This document shows positions 1-11,913 of a stretch of DNA of 64,000 bases, piece by piece. A program made the translations under genes and the position numbers. Location of the stretch: NCBI GenBank assembly GCA_940671915.1, contig CALNVZ010003430.1, positions 18,326,235-18,390,234 on the forward strand, read 5' to 3'. The stretch comes from Paracentrotus lividus (lineage: Eukaryota > Echinodermata > Echinoidea > Camarodonta > Echinidae). The notes beneath the pieces are model-generated. The model saw nothing but the letters and a program-made list of their open reading frames with translations, was not told the origin of the DNA and made no database searches. Numbering within the stretch: position 1 is the first letter of the stretch; the number at the start of each line of letters is the position of its first letter.

Positions 1-600
1 GAACTTGAATAACTTGTGGTCATTGTGATTCATATATGGGGTCAATAAACTTTATTAGATTTGGGTCATGAGGTCAAAGGTCACCAGGTCATTGTGTACG
101 TTGAAAATGGCTCTCGTTCTGCGATAACTTAAGAACCGTTTTGAGGGATCAATTTCAAACTTTGGGTCATATGTGCATATGGGACGGACAATAAACTGAT
201 TGAAATTTAGAGTCATGAGGTCAAAGTTCAAAGGCCCAGAGGACATTGTGTACGTGAAAAATTGGCTTGTTCTTGCGATAACTTAAGAACGTTTGATGGA
301 TGAACATTCAAACTTGGGTCATGTGTGCATATGGTAGGGACAATGAATTTATTATATTTTGAGGTCATGAAGTCAAAGGTCAAGGGTCACAGACGTTCAT
401 TGTATACATGAAAATGGCACGTTCGTTGCGCTGTAACTTCTGACCGTTTTATGGATCAACTTCAAACTTGGGTCATGTGGGAGAAAGATGAACTGATTAG
501 ATTTCTGAGGTCAGGACATCAAGGGTCACTGGTTTTTATGTAAATGACTCGTTTGTGCAATTTCTCGAAGGACCTTTGACAGATCAACTTAAACATGTTA
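1..600. repeat. Tandem repeat of about 150 bp rich in AGGTCA half-sites
   Basis: About four degenerate copies follow one another. Each has a TTAGATTTGGGTCATGAGG-like core, an AGGTCAAAGGTCA direct repeat, then GCGATAACTTAAGAAC and TTCAAACTTGGGTCATGTG. The AGGTCAAAGGTCA-type core recurs near 71, 217 and 371, and a decayed form near 514. The array probably continues left of the window. No coding exon was seen here. Confidence 0.75.
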
Positions 601-1559
601 TCCTTTTTATTACATCTGTAAGCCATCCTTCCTGAGTTGGAAAAATTCTGATGATACAACTTTAATAGATTTGGGGTCAATATCTCAAGAATGTCATGGT
701 ATAATGGAGTGTAAAATGCTCAACCCAATTTTATGGGGGCCCCGCCCCCATGACATGCGCATGCCTTTTTTTTCCGATGTGGCAATACGGAGGCATGCCT
801 TCCGACCGTGCGCGGTCGAAGATTCATCTAGTTTTTTATGAATCTCATTCTGAATAAATTGTCAATACTTCTTATACAAACATCAACATTTGACAAAACT
901 TGATGGTGCTACATATATTTAGATCTTCGATTATTTCTTCACAAGTTACTCACGATTTATATTTTCTCAGTACAAAGATGGAGGAAAACACGATTTCACC
1001 TACTTTCCGACAGAAAATTATTTGTGTGTGTGTGTGTGTGTTGTGCGGGGGGGGGGGGGGGGGGTAGGTGTATTTAACATTGACAATTTAATCATCTATA
1101 ATACATATTTGAATATTTCCCATCTATATACATCAACTGATCTTTTGTCAGTTTGATTTAATACTCTCCATTGACAAGTGTATTCAAACTGTCGTTCTTT
1201 TCAATATGCTACAAAATTGGTATTTCCCTTTAAAAAAAAAAGTAACAGTGTATTTCGCTGACCTCCAGTATGTATCTGCCCTCGTTATGACAGGTTTTTA
1301 CCATATACAACTTAAATATGAACACAGCAAATCCCAGGATAAATAAGCGTAAATATACAATTTCGAGAAACAATATATCAATACAAGTGTCTATGCACTG
1401 ATGTTGCTTAATGTGAAATATTAGATAGTTAGCAACCATAATGATATTCTATTTATAGTATAAAATTTGAAACATAACACCACAATCTCGTCTTAGTTCT
1501 ATTATTTGGACAACTTGTGAACAACGTGAAAGGGTTTCAATCGGAACTGAAATTCCGGG

Positions 1560-1910
1560 TCAATCTCAATTGGCCAATTAAAATTCAAGTGATTGTCGGA
1601 GGTCCAACTGAGGAGGGGCGAACCGCCAAAACAGCTGTCAAGATAGATAGCTGGTCACTCTTGTCGGGCCAATCAAAACACAAGTGATTGTGCGAGGTAC
1701 ACTTAGGAAGAGGTGAAGCGCCAAGAAAGCTGAAAATTAGCTGGTCACTCTCGTTGGGCCAATCAAAACAGAGGTGATTGTTCAAGGTACACCGGGAAGG
1801 GGCGAAGCACCGAGACAGCTGTCAAGGTATCTGGTCACTCTCATTGGGCCAATCTAAACAGATGTGATTGTGCGAGGTACACAGGGGAGGGGCGAAGCGC
1901 CAACAAAGGC
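1560..1910. repeat. 90-95 bp minisatellite, about four copies
   Basis: A unit containing GTGATTGTGCGAGGTACAC, GGGGCGAAGCGCCAA, CAGCTGTCAAG and CTGGTCACTCTCGTTGGGCC repeats head to tail. GTGATTG recurs at 1589, 1684, 1774 and 1864. Copies differ by substitutions and short indels. Confidence 0.85.
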
Positions 1911-2269
1911 AAGTCAGAAGCGCCAAGGTAACTTGCAACCCTCTATTTTTACACGTATTACGTCTATTCTCCTACCAACTACTTCTTGGAGGGAGATTTT
2001 GTAAACTCCTCATGTCAACTGATGGTACCTAGTTGACTTTTTTTTTGGGGGGGGAGGGGGGTTGCAGATCTGGTGATGAATAAGGCGTAGATTAAGAACT
2101 CTTTGAGTGTTGGCTAATATTACTTGTGAATGTATATCATCACCATTCTATTTCTTATTGATTATCTCATTTTCACAGTGGAGGTCTTAGTTAAGATAGC
2201 GACATCGATGCATTCTTTCTCGGCAAGACGTTTGAGAATGTCCCCCTGATTCTTCATCTGAATCGACAG

Positions 2270-2360
2270 CATCTTGAGCCTGTATTTGAAGAGAACGAGC
2301 GAGAAAGGCAAGACAAAGAGGAAAAGAAAGAAAGAAAGAGAGAGAGAGGGAGACAGAGGG

Positions 2361-2402
<42 letters not shown>

Positions 2403-2440
2403 AGGGGGGGGGAGGGGGGAGAAGAAGAAAAGGAGCAAAT
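2270..2440. repeat. Purine (GA/G) low-complexity tract
   Basis: (GA)n grading into runs of G on the + strand (about 2320-2425). The open frames on both strands here are only simple-sequence translations. Confidence 0.85.
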
Positions 2441-2724
2441 TGCATTTGTTAACCTCAAGATTTCATACTTTCAAAATGACACTGCATTATAAAGAAATAT
2501 TTTAATGCTCACAAATGAACCCCCCCCCCCAAAAAAAAAAAAAAAAAAAAAAGAGAAGAAAAAGGCAGTAGTTCTTGAAATGACACAGCGTCATTATCAT
2601 GGTAACAATGGTGACGCTGAAGTGAGACTTTTGTATGTCAATTCTGACAGACACAGGGGCGGCAGAAGGTCATTTTCTGTCCTATCTCTTTCTTACGTTT
2701 GTGTATGCCTTCAAAAACGCCCCT

Positions 2725-3745
2725 AAGGGGGCCGTCACACTGAGGTCGTTCTATAACGTTCTTGCCCGATTTTGCCCGTTTAAAAAAAAAATGCTGAACG
2801 GGCTTTGGTCGGGTTGGAACTTATAACTTTGAAAATAATTTCTTGAATACGATGCTAGGCAGCTCATAAATAGTTCTCGTTACGTCAATTCCGTCTTTAT
2901 CGCGTCCGCAATAGTTGTTATCCAGTTCAGAACGAGTAACTGCTCGTTCACTCTATACCGTTCGTAGCACGTCCAAACGGTCACTAAAAGTGCCTATGCG
3001 CAGCATGATAAAAGTTAGGTACCACGTTCGTAGTACGTCCTTCTCGTTCAGAGTAAGTCCTACCCGTTTAAGGAACGTGTCACTACGTTTAATTTTAGAA
3101 CTTGAAGCCAGTACGATTTTTTTGAACATGTTCAAAAAAATCGGAATGCCTTTCCGTTCTCTCCGTTCGGGCCCGTTCGCCAAGTTCGTAAACAGATTGT
3201 AAACGGTCTGTACTAGATTCTAAAAGGTCTGCACTACGTTCAGTCCGTGTGTAAACAGATTGAGCCCGTTCACCAAGAACTACCTAGAACGCAGTGAGAA
3301 CTAGCTCAGTGTGACGGGAATTATGACATGCCGTTCTGTTTAAAAATTGAAACGTATGTTCGTAGTACGTCCTTTCGTTCAGAGTAAGTCCTACCCGTTT
3401 AAGGAACGTTGTCACTACGTTCAATTTTAGAACTTGAATAATTACTATACAATGCTCGTTTGTATGACGTCCTAGCACATCTTTAGAACGATTTAAGTAC
3501 GGCAATTTCGTTTGTAGTACGTCCATCTCGTTTCAGGTACGTTGCCACCACCGTTAAATTTTAGGACGAGATGGGCGCCCGATTTTTTTGAACACTTTTT
3601 TGGAAATCCGACCGAGCTAGTCCATGAAGTTCGTAAAAGATCGTAAGAAGTATTTACTACCGCACTCAGTTTACACACAGACTATGCCCGTTCGGCAAAA
3701 TTTGCAAGGACGTAGTAGGAACGAGCTCAGTGTGACGGGGGTATT
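2725..3745. mobile_element. Composite MITE with CCGTCACACTGAG ends
   Basis: The terminus CCGTCACACTGAG occurs once at about 2731. Its reverse complement occurs twice, at about 3306 and 3729. An internal block of about 80 bp (GTAGTACGTCC to TTTTAGAACTTGAA) occurs at 3028-3110 and again at 3360-3437. This fits two related elements, one nested in or partly duplicated against the other. There is no coding capacity. Confidence 0.7.
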
Positions 3746-3996
3746 AACTCGTGACCAACATTTCAATAGATCTGACAAACTTAAACAAAACTGAGAGTCG
3801 TATACTGGTAAATCTGCCTAATTCCAATCTCTTGGACCATATAAATCTGTTCGACTTAGAAGAAATTCGACTTGTCATGCTTGTAAGAGGTGAATAACAC
3901 ATGTCTTGTATAATTTGGACTAAAAAAATTGCTTCGACCTAGGTGATTATTCGACTTATAGAAGGTCACTTATATAATGCAGACAAATTAGTTTAC

Positions 3997-6900
3997 TTAC
4001 ATTGCCCGGTGTTCAGACAGCTCAAACATGGTCTCATCCTGCCCTGATGAATCTGGTTTGTCATCATCGTCAGAGATCAAGAAAAACACTTGCTTGAACT
4101 GATGAATAAAAAAGGGGGTGTGAAATGTCACACAAATTGCATTGCACAGAACATTATTATTAGTTTTGTATAAGAAATGGTGAAATTTTATTTACTTGCT
4201 TAGCTAAATTATAAAAATGTATACATTCGACCATGGATGTTATTTATTAAACATTTACTTAGTATTCTTTTTGTTATAGACATGAATGAGAAAATGTCCA
4301 GGCGCGGATCCAGAGTCGTATACTTTTACGGGGTGCCAAAAATGTACATCTAAGTGGTCCGTCTTACCAAATAATTACTTTTTATTAATCAATTGGGTGA
4401 AGCAGTCAAACAAGAAACAAATACGGATTTACCCATCAAACACTCTTTTCAAAATAAAATTACAAATATAAATGATACAAAAAGATTGAAGATGATAAAT
4501 TATTAAGGAAGATGCTCCATGATTTTTTTTAGCCACCCGCCCTATATCGGGCTGTCACATTTTTACATTGTCATCTACAGAAACCACATCTTCTGATGAT
4601 AGAAGCTAAGATTTTCACTGAAGTCATTTTTTTAAAGAAAAGAAACGTTGCAAATTAGGCTGGATTTAGAGAAGATAACATAATTTTTTTCAATATTGGG
4701 GTGAGTCCGTTTTGCCCCAGGGGTCGGTTATACCCAAATTTCCCCTCATCATGATAGAAAAAACGATGAAATGCAAAAAAAAAAAAAAAAAAAATTATTC
4801 TATTAAATTTGATCGCACCGTTGTTCAAGATGAACACATTGTGATTTAAGTCACATATAAAAGATGACAACATAAATGATAAATCAGAGGTCGCGGTGTA
4901 AAGGGCAGGAGGTAGTTTTTTTTTAAGTAAACGTGTAGGCCTACCAAAACTAAAGAATATTGCCATCTACTTGTAAATACTGAGCCTGTTAACCCCCCCC
5001 CCCCACCCTGCAACAGTTCCTGTAAAAAGTCTCAAAATCAAATCGCTTGATAGTTAACCGTTTTAATTCTAGCCGTTATCTGTGATTCCTGTACTTTCCA
5101 ACCTTGAAAATATATTGCCATCAAGGAAACTTTATCATTTAAAATAATACAATCAAACAAGAGTCATATTGGCTAAGGTCGGGCGTGTTTACACTCATCT
5201 TGTAATTATTCTATACAATAATGTAGATTGTAGAACATGTTCCTGAATACATGAATAATGATTTTCGAAACGTTTTTTGTTTGTTTTCTTTTTCAGAATT
5301 TCGTGTGATAAATTATGCCTTGAGACATAAATATGATGCAAAAGCAGCCGAATTGAGTTCGAGTTATATGCGACGACAACAAATGATTTTCTTGAAGACA
5401 TCTTTAAAGTTGGGATGCTTGAATCCGTAAATGATCGGGTTTACGATACTGTTCAAAATCAAGGGCAGTAAACCATACAGAGTGAACACGGTCTTTCCAG
5501 GGATGATAGAATTCACTACTTGCGCTATAAAACAAAGCAAGAAAAAACAAACGACTGAGAAGAGGTTTTTGGTGATTTCAATCTCCATTTTAATGATGAA
5601 TTTGATCTGAAATGGACTAGGATCAGGGGCACTGTCCTCTCCATCATGTGATCTATTTCTTTCAGCAATGACTAGAATGTCTTGGATTTGCCTGTTATGC
5701 CTCAAAACATGGCGCAAAATCAAAATGTAAAATACCATGGCAACAACCAAGGCAATAGCAAATAGAATTCCTTGGAAAATGAAATAATAATCTCGAAGAG
5801 AGCTTAGCGAGTCTCTTAGTGCGCAAATTCCATAGAAATGTGAATATCCCAGTGCCCCTAAGCCCAGGACAGGAGGTATAACCATCAAAGCGGCTGATCC
5901 AACCCAGATAATCATCACAAATGCAGCTATCTTCTTCGGTGTGTAGATGCCCTGATGACCACGTACAGACTTCGTGATGACGTACCACCGTACGAATGCG
6001 ATGGCGACGAGGGTTGACACGCTACAGCACAAAGTGGTAAATACGACTCCCGCTACCACTTGGCAAACCACTCCAGGAAGAGGATAGCTTCCAGTCTGAC
6101 TTAGGAGTCCGGCAACCTGGAATGGTACACATGAGCACGTCAGTAGATCAGCGAAAGCAAGATTGACAACCAATATGTTGGTGATCGTACGAAGCTTCTT
6201 AGCGATGATGACGGCGATGACGACAAGGGCATTACCAAACAGTCCGATCAGTGAAAATACAATCAATATTGATGCAACAATCACTCGATGATAGAAAGCT
6301 ACAGGCCTATCTATTTGAGGTTCTTGGCTTGTTTGGAAACCTGTCCAGACCTTATCAGTACCATCCATAGTGAAGTGACAATGTGACACGTTCTCCACCT
6401 TTTCCAACGTAACTCAAAAAGCTGAATGAGAATATTCATAGGAAAAAAGAAAATCCCACTTCGTTCGCAATTTTAGAAGATAACTGAATTAACATGTAAT
6501 TCGCTAACCTGATTCCATACACCTTCAATTGAGATAAGTGCGGAAAAATAAATTATTCATCTTCTAATATTTCAGTCGGGCTAAACTGTGTGCCAATAGA
6601 ACAAAAATTCTAAAATACATCGTTTAATGTATTTCATGAATTAATTATATCAATGAGCCATGGGGATAATCATCATGCCTCGTTGATTTTCCATGCCATC
6701 GGGTAGCGTGAAAATGTAATCGACCTAATTGCATTTTGTATATTTTAGGGGTGGCCGAACATAATAATATTCTGGATTTGCATTGTACATGTATATAACA
6801 CTTAATACATAGCTACACAATGAAAACTACCCCCTTATTTTAAAAAGGTCTGGGGGAAAGTGCTAAAGACCCATATTTCAATGATAATCTTGGGTATTTT

Positions 6901-9900
6901 CCCCCGACCTACCCATGTAAGGAGTTTTAAGTCTTAAAATGTTGTGAGTGACAAATCGGTAAATTATTGGTCGTTTTAGCACGTTCAATAATGGTTTCAT
7001 AGGTCCATACACAATTTAACGGTAATTATTACGTTATACCATCTCATTGTCCTGTTCGTGAATAGCTTGTGGTGAAAAATAGTTATTTTCAGGAAGGTAA
7101 CGATTCAAAACGAGGTAAATGCGGAAATGATAATCACGTTAATATTCTCGTGATATTTCAGTGAGCATGATTTAATTAAATGCACGTGATTTTTAAGTTA
7201 TACAGTGGAAAAAACAATGTATTAACACAATCACGTAAACGTGAAGAACGTGATCCACTCCGATCTTATTCTTGATAACGAGTGATAACGACGTGAATTC
7301 TACGTGATTTTGTTTATTGGGTAGTCAAAATGAGCCTACATTTTCCATCTGGAGGTGTTTTCAGGTGTTAAATTTTTCGGCTTTCTGCCGCGAAGAAGGT
7401 CACCATTACTTATAGGGGTAGGGTAAGGTCGCTCAATCGGCTCCTAAGAAATTTTTGAAATCTTACCGGTGCGCTCACAAAATTAAAAAAAAAGGTCCGT
7501 GTACAAAACGAATGCATTTTTTAGAAATACTTTCCTGGTAATCTTACGAGGGGCACCCGCACCCTCCGCCCCTGGATCCGCGCCTGATATGAGTACGAAT
7601 TATCATTAATGTCATCTTGTATGTTAAATTATAGAACATCTAAAGAGAAATGAATTCACGCTGAACCCTATAATAATATTTCAAAAGAACATGGCAAATT
7701 AAGAAATCAAAATCAAATTCAAAATCAATATTAAAAAATGAACTGGATACAGCATAATGGTATTCCTTGAAGTTAAATCAATTTATTTTGGAATACATTT
7801 TAAGAACGTGCTTGTTTGTACAAGAAAAGATTATTTATGACATGAGAAATAACTATTTACGGGTAAAAGTAACCAATTCACTCACCATTTTCCAATAGTA
7901 CTTCCGTCTTGTATTTGGTCGTGCCTTGTATGTCCCTTCGTGAAAGTAACTTTGGATTCGTATCGGTAGTTTTCGGTCAAGGGTGCAAATATTAGCAACC
8001 TGAAAGAAAAAAAAAATAATAACAATAATAAAAAAAAAATAAAAAGAGATGACATTTGAGATGAAAGTGTTGTTACATCATTCAAAAATTAGTTCAAATT
8101 ATTCTAAACAACAGAACTTCACAGGGCCAAATCCATGCTTAGCCTAATCTTGTTAAAAATGGAATTGGTTTTTGTCTACCCCCCCCCCCCGAGTAGAATT
8201 TTCGACATTCCCTTAGACGACAAAAGACTTAGTGGGATCTTAAATTTCATGAGTTTCCAGAGGGGGTAAGGACCATCACTGGGTTTACCTGAATCTCCAT
8301 CATATTCAGCACTGCATCTTTCCTGATTCCGTCAATATCTCCAACAGAAATACCAATCTAAAACAAGAAAGACAATATATATATATATATAAAAGAAATA
8401 TAAATCTGAAATAAGAAAGAAAATCAGCGTTATAGCCAAATTAGTTCAAGGAGGGCATTTATCATTCATTTGTAGTATTTCAATTATATTGTAGCATCAT
8501 TTTGGTATCCATGATCACAAAACCTTATAATAACATTTCTACAGAAAAACATTAAAAACAATTTTTTTTCCATCAATATTTAGGAAGGCAGCTGTATATC
8601 GCTTTCATATTCTTCAACCATTTTTGACGTGTGCTCTCACTCATAAGTACCTATCATTTTCATTGAAAAGAGATTTTGTTTAAATTCAAAGACGTACTCC
8701 TTGGTTATTTTTTTGTAGATGTTTCTGAATTTAACCAAAGAAATTTGAATAAAAATTAGTACCCGGTGTCATCACATTTGCACATTTTATGGATACGATG
8801 TGACCGTATGAATTTAGCTATTATAAAACTTCAATAAGCCAAAGAGAATAAACACATCAATCAACAAAATCACATCTTATTACCATGGTAACTAATACAA
8901 ACACATACCGTCAGATTTGCTAAGACCATGGGCATCAAGAAAATAAAGATACAGAAGATCAACTCTGTCAGCATGGCGAAGGGCTCCAGGTCGATCCGTT
9001 GGTTGAAGATATCACTCCTGTTAATCTCACCCAGTAGCATGGTGAATGTTGCGATCACTGACAGTCTTTCATCGGTGAAGCCAAACTTTTGAAGAAAAGA
9101 AAAGAAAGAAACAAATATCGTAGTTTGTCCAAAACAAGGTTTATTTATTCACTTGTTAATGTCTCATTTTTGAAATTGTAAAACAAAATAATAGTTGTAG
9201 TACGTTCACTGTAAAAAGTATTTGTATAATAGTTTTTAAAGGGGAAAAAACATCAATTTGTTCAGGTTTAACTAAAAAGGCAAATTCAATGCATATTCTT
9301 TTGTATACCCCCTCCCTCTAATGAATAAACCTAATGAGAAAAAAAAATAAACCCCAATTTTTTTAAATTTTTTTTTTTGCAACAGAATTTAGGGAGAATC
9401 CGCTGATAGCAGAATTTTCATCTGCAGAGCAGCCATGCACTTTTTTTCTTTACAGTGTAGGTGTATTAAAAAACATTCTCAAATATACTCATGGTGATTA
9501 ATTTTCATTAAAAGTAATAAAAGGAATATATTTGTCGAGAAACTTACCACTTTTCCTTGCAGACACATGGTGAAAGAAACGGCGAATGCCATGATTAGAG
9601 CAAGGTAGATGGCCATAGCCTGAAATTTAGAAAACAAAACAAACCAGAATAAATTCAGTTGACTTCAGTGACTGTCAGCGAGAGCGAACTAACCAAACCT
9701 TTCATTGACTGTCTGTTATATGTAAATAGTCTTAAAGTATACCTTTTGGGATAACTATTAATAGTAAATTGTATAAATGTAGCATATAGTTTTATTTGTA
9801 CAGGGAAACTAAATTGTTTTGATGGGAAAAGTACTTGGTTGGCTACTTGGTAACATAAGTATTGCGGTATGAATGTGTTGAAAAGTGAATTAGCGTATTA

Positions 9901-11870
9901 TCATTCAAGTGGGTCTATATCACAAGACTATACTGCTCAGAATGTTGCATTATGGGTTAGTTGAGGTGGTGCTATATCAAGTATACAATGATTCCAGTTC
10001 GTATTGGCTTTAAAGTATAACTTTGATACATGATAAATAGTTTGAGTGGGGCTTGTAGGAGGTGAGAATCCAAGGGGGGGGGGGGGGGGGGGGGGGGGGG
10101 GTAAGGTGATCGACGCACCCCACCGGCACAAAAGCACATAAAATCGCCTCCTTGCGAAAATCCTGTATCAGCTGCAGTTTGAAGAGTATAAGTTCCAGTT
10201 AGGTTTTTCACCAAGTCGTTCTTAAGTTACGAATGACTTTACAAACGACAAGAACATGTTCTTGCTATTATAACCACATGCTTACTCATCATAGCACAAA
10301 ATCCGATAACCAATCGCTTGTAAGTTTGGTATATCAATACTCAAAATAAAACACCAAAACATACCTTTAGAAGTGTGGATAGGGTTTGAAAGAACATCAG
10401 CACGTAAATACCAAGCGATTCGAATCTGTAAGATTAAAAGTCGGGAAGAAAAAAGAAAGAAAAAAAAAAGTTTCAGAATTAAGATATGATATGACCGCGT
10501 ATAAGAAGATTCTTAAACTCCATATCATCATTGTTATTGCAAGATACACAAAACCAAGCAATAATATGATTAATGTCATGGTAACAACGGGTCGTGCCTT
10601 GGTCGTGCATTTGTCAGCTGGGTCTTTTTTTTTGGGGGGGGGGGGGGTGGCAGGATAACACAACAGATGGGTGTTGTTGTTTTGCTATGCCTTTCCCTTG
10701 GCAAATCTAATGGTCATTGTTTATTTGCAAAATATGTAGACAAATCTTGTAAACAGTACCTGGGGAAATACGAAACAGTTTTATGATCTGTCATTGTATA
10801 TTATAAATATTTTACTCACAGATTAAGGTTCAAGAAGAGTTTCACCCAGCTGAGGAAGGTAGCCATCACACCGAACATGTATTCAGGAATACAGGGTACC
10901 CTGTCCGGTGGATAGGTGTACATGATAGCAGTGGCAAAGAGTAGGATGTTCAGGTATTTGCCTTGCTCCAGGAAAAAGTGCAAACGCTAAATTTAGGGAA
11001 AAGGAAGGGATTACATCAGATTCATACTAGGATTGTTTTTTCATAAAAAAATAAAAAGATATGAAGAAAAATATAACAATTCAAAATACAAATAGACACA
11101 ATACGAATTATGTGGAGTAAATAAGATCTTAACCATAAAAATATGGCAGTGGTAATAGTAAATCTAATCAGCTTTTTACATCGATGTTGATATTTTGAAA
11201 ACATTTTAAGATATTTAAACATGATCACAATTGTTAGATAAACAAATAAATACACAAAATCTTGCATACAACAAACTATGATTCGTGTCGTTTTAAGTGT
11301 ACAATAAAGACATTATTTTCTTGGAATTTAGAATACATTCGCTTACCTTAAGCATTAGTTCAGGTAACTCCAATGCAAGTGAGATCACTGAATAAGCGAA
11401 TATGTATATCCGAACAGTGATGATAGTAGAAGCAGAATATGAAAACATCCCGTCCTATAAATAAAAAAAAACAATAGAAGAGAGAAAATGATATAAAATA
11501 TAAACCGTAATCAATAATAGCATTTATTTATGATACAAATATTAAAAATCTGTACCTCTTCAAGTTCTAAATGCTGTTGAGTAAAATAAAACAATTTCCA
11601 GTCAAATAATTGCTCGTCTTACCATAATTAAAGGGTGATACTTCCCCCTTATATTGCTAGTAATTGAAAGTTGTCATACCGAAAATTGTTTTTGATATAA
11701 TTTGAAGTATTGATGTATTCCATGTTTTGACAACTAAACCTGTCCCCCCCCCCCGAAAAAAGTTGTAATTCAATAACTCTACATATTAAGAGCATGATTA
11801 AACAAATCAAATTCAAGATAAATAATAAATATGGATGATAACTTACATGCTAAAAATAGGCCATAATAAT

Positions 11871-11913
<43 letters not shown>

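Noticed and set aside
6369-6407. 13-residue N-terminal extension of the GPCR
   Set aside because: It begins with TTG, not ATG; the first ATG is at 6366-6368. The same reasoning trims the upstream extensions of the heparanase, transporter and RING proteins.
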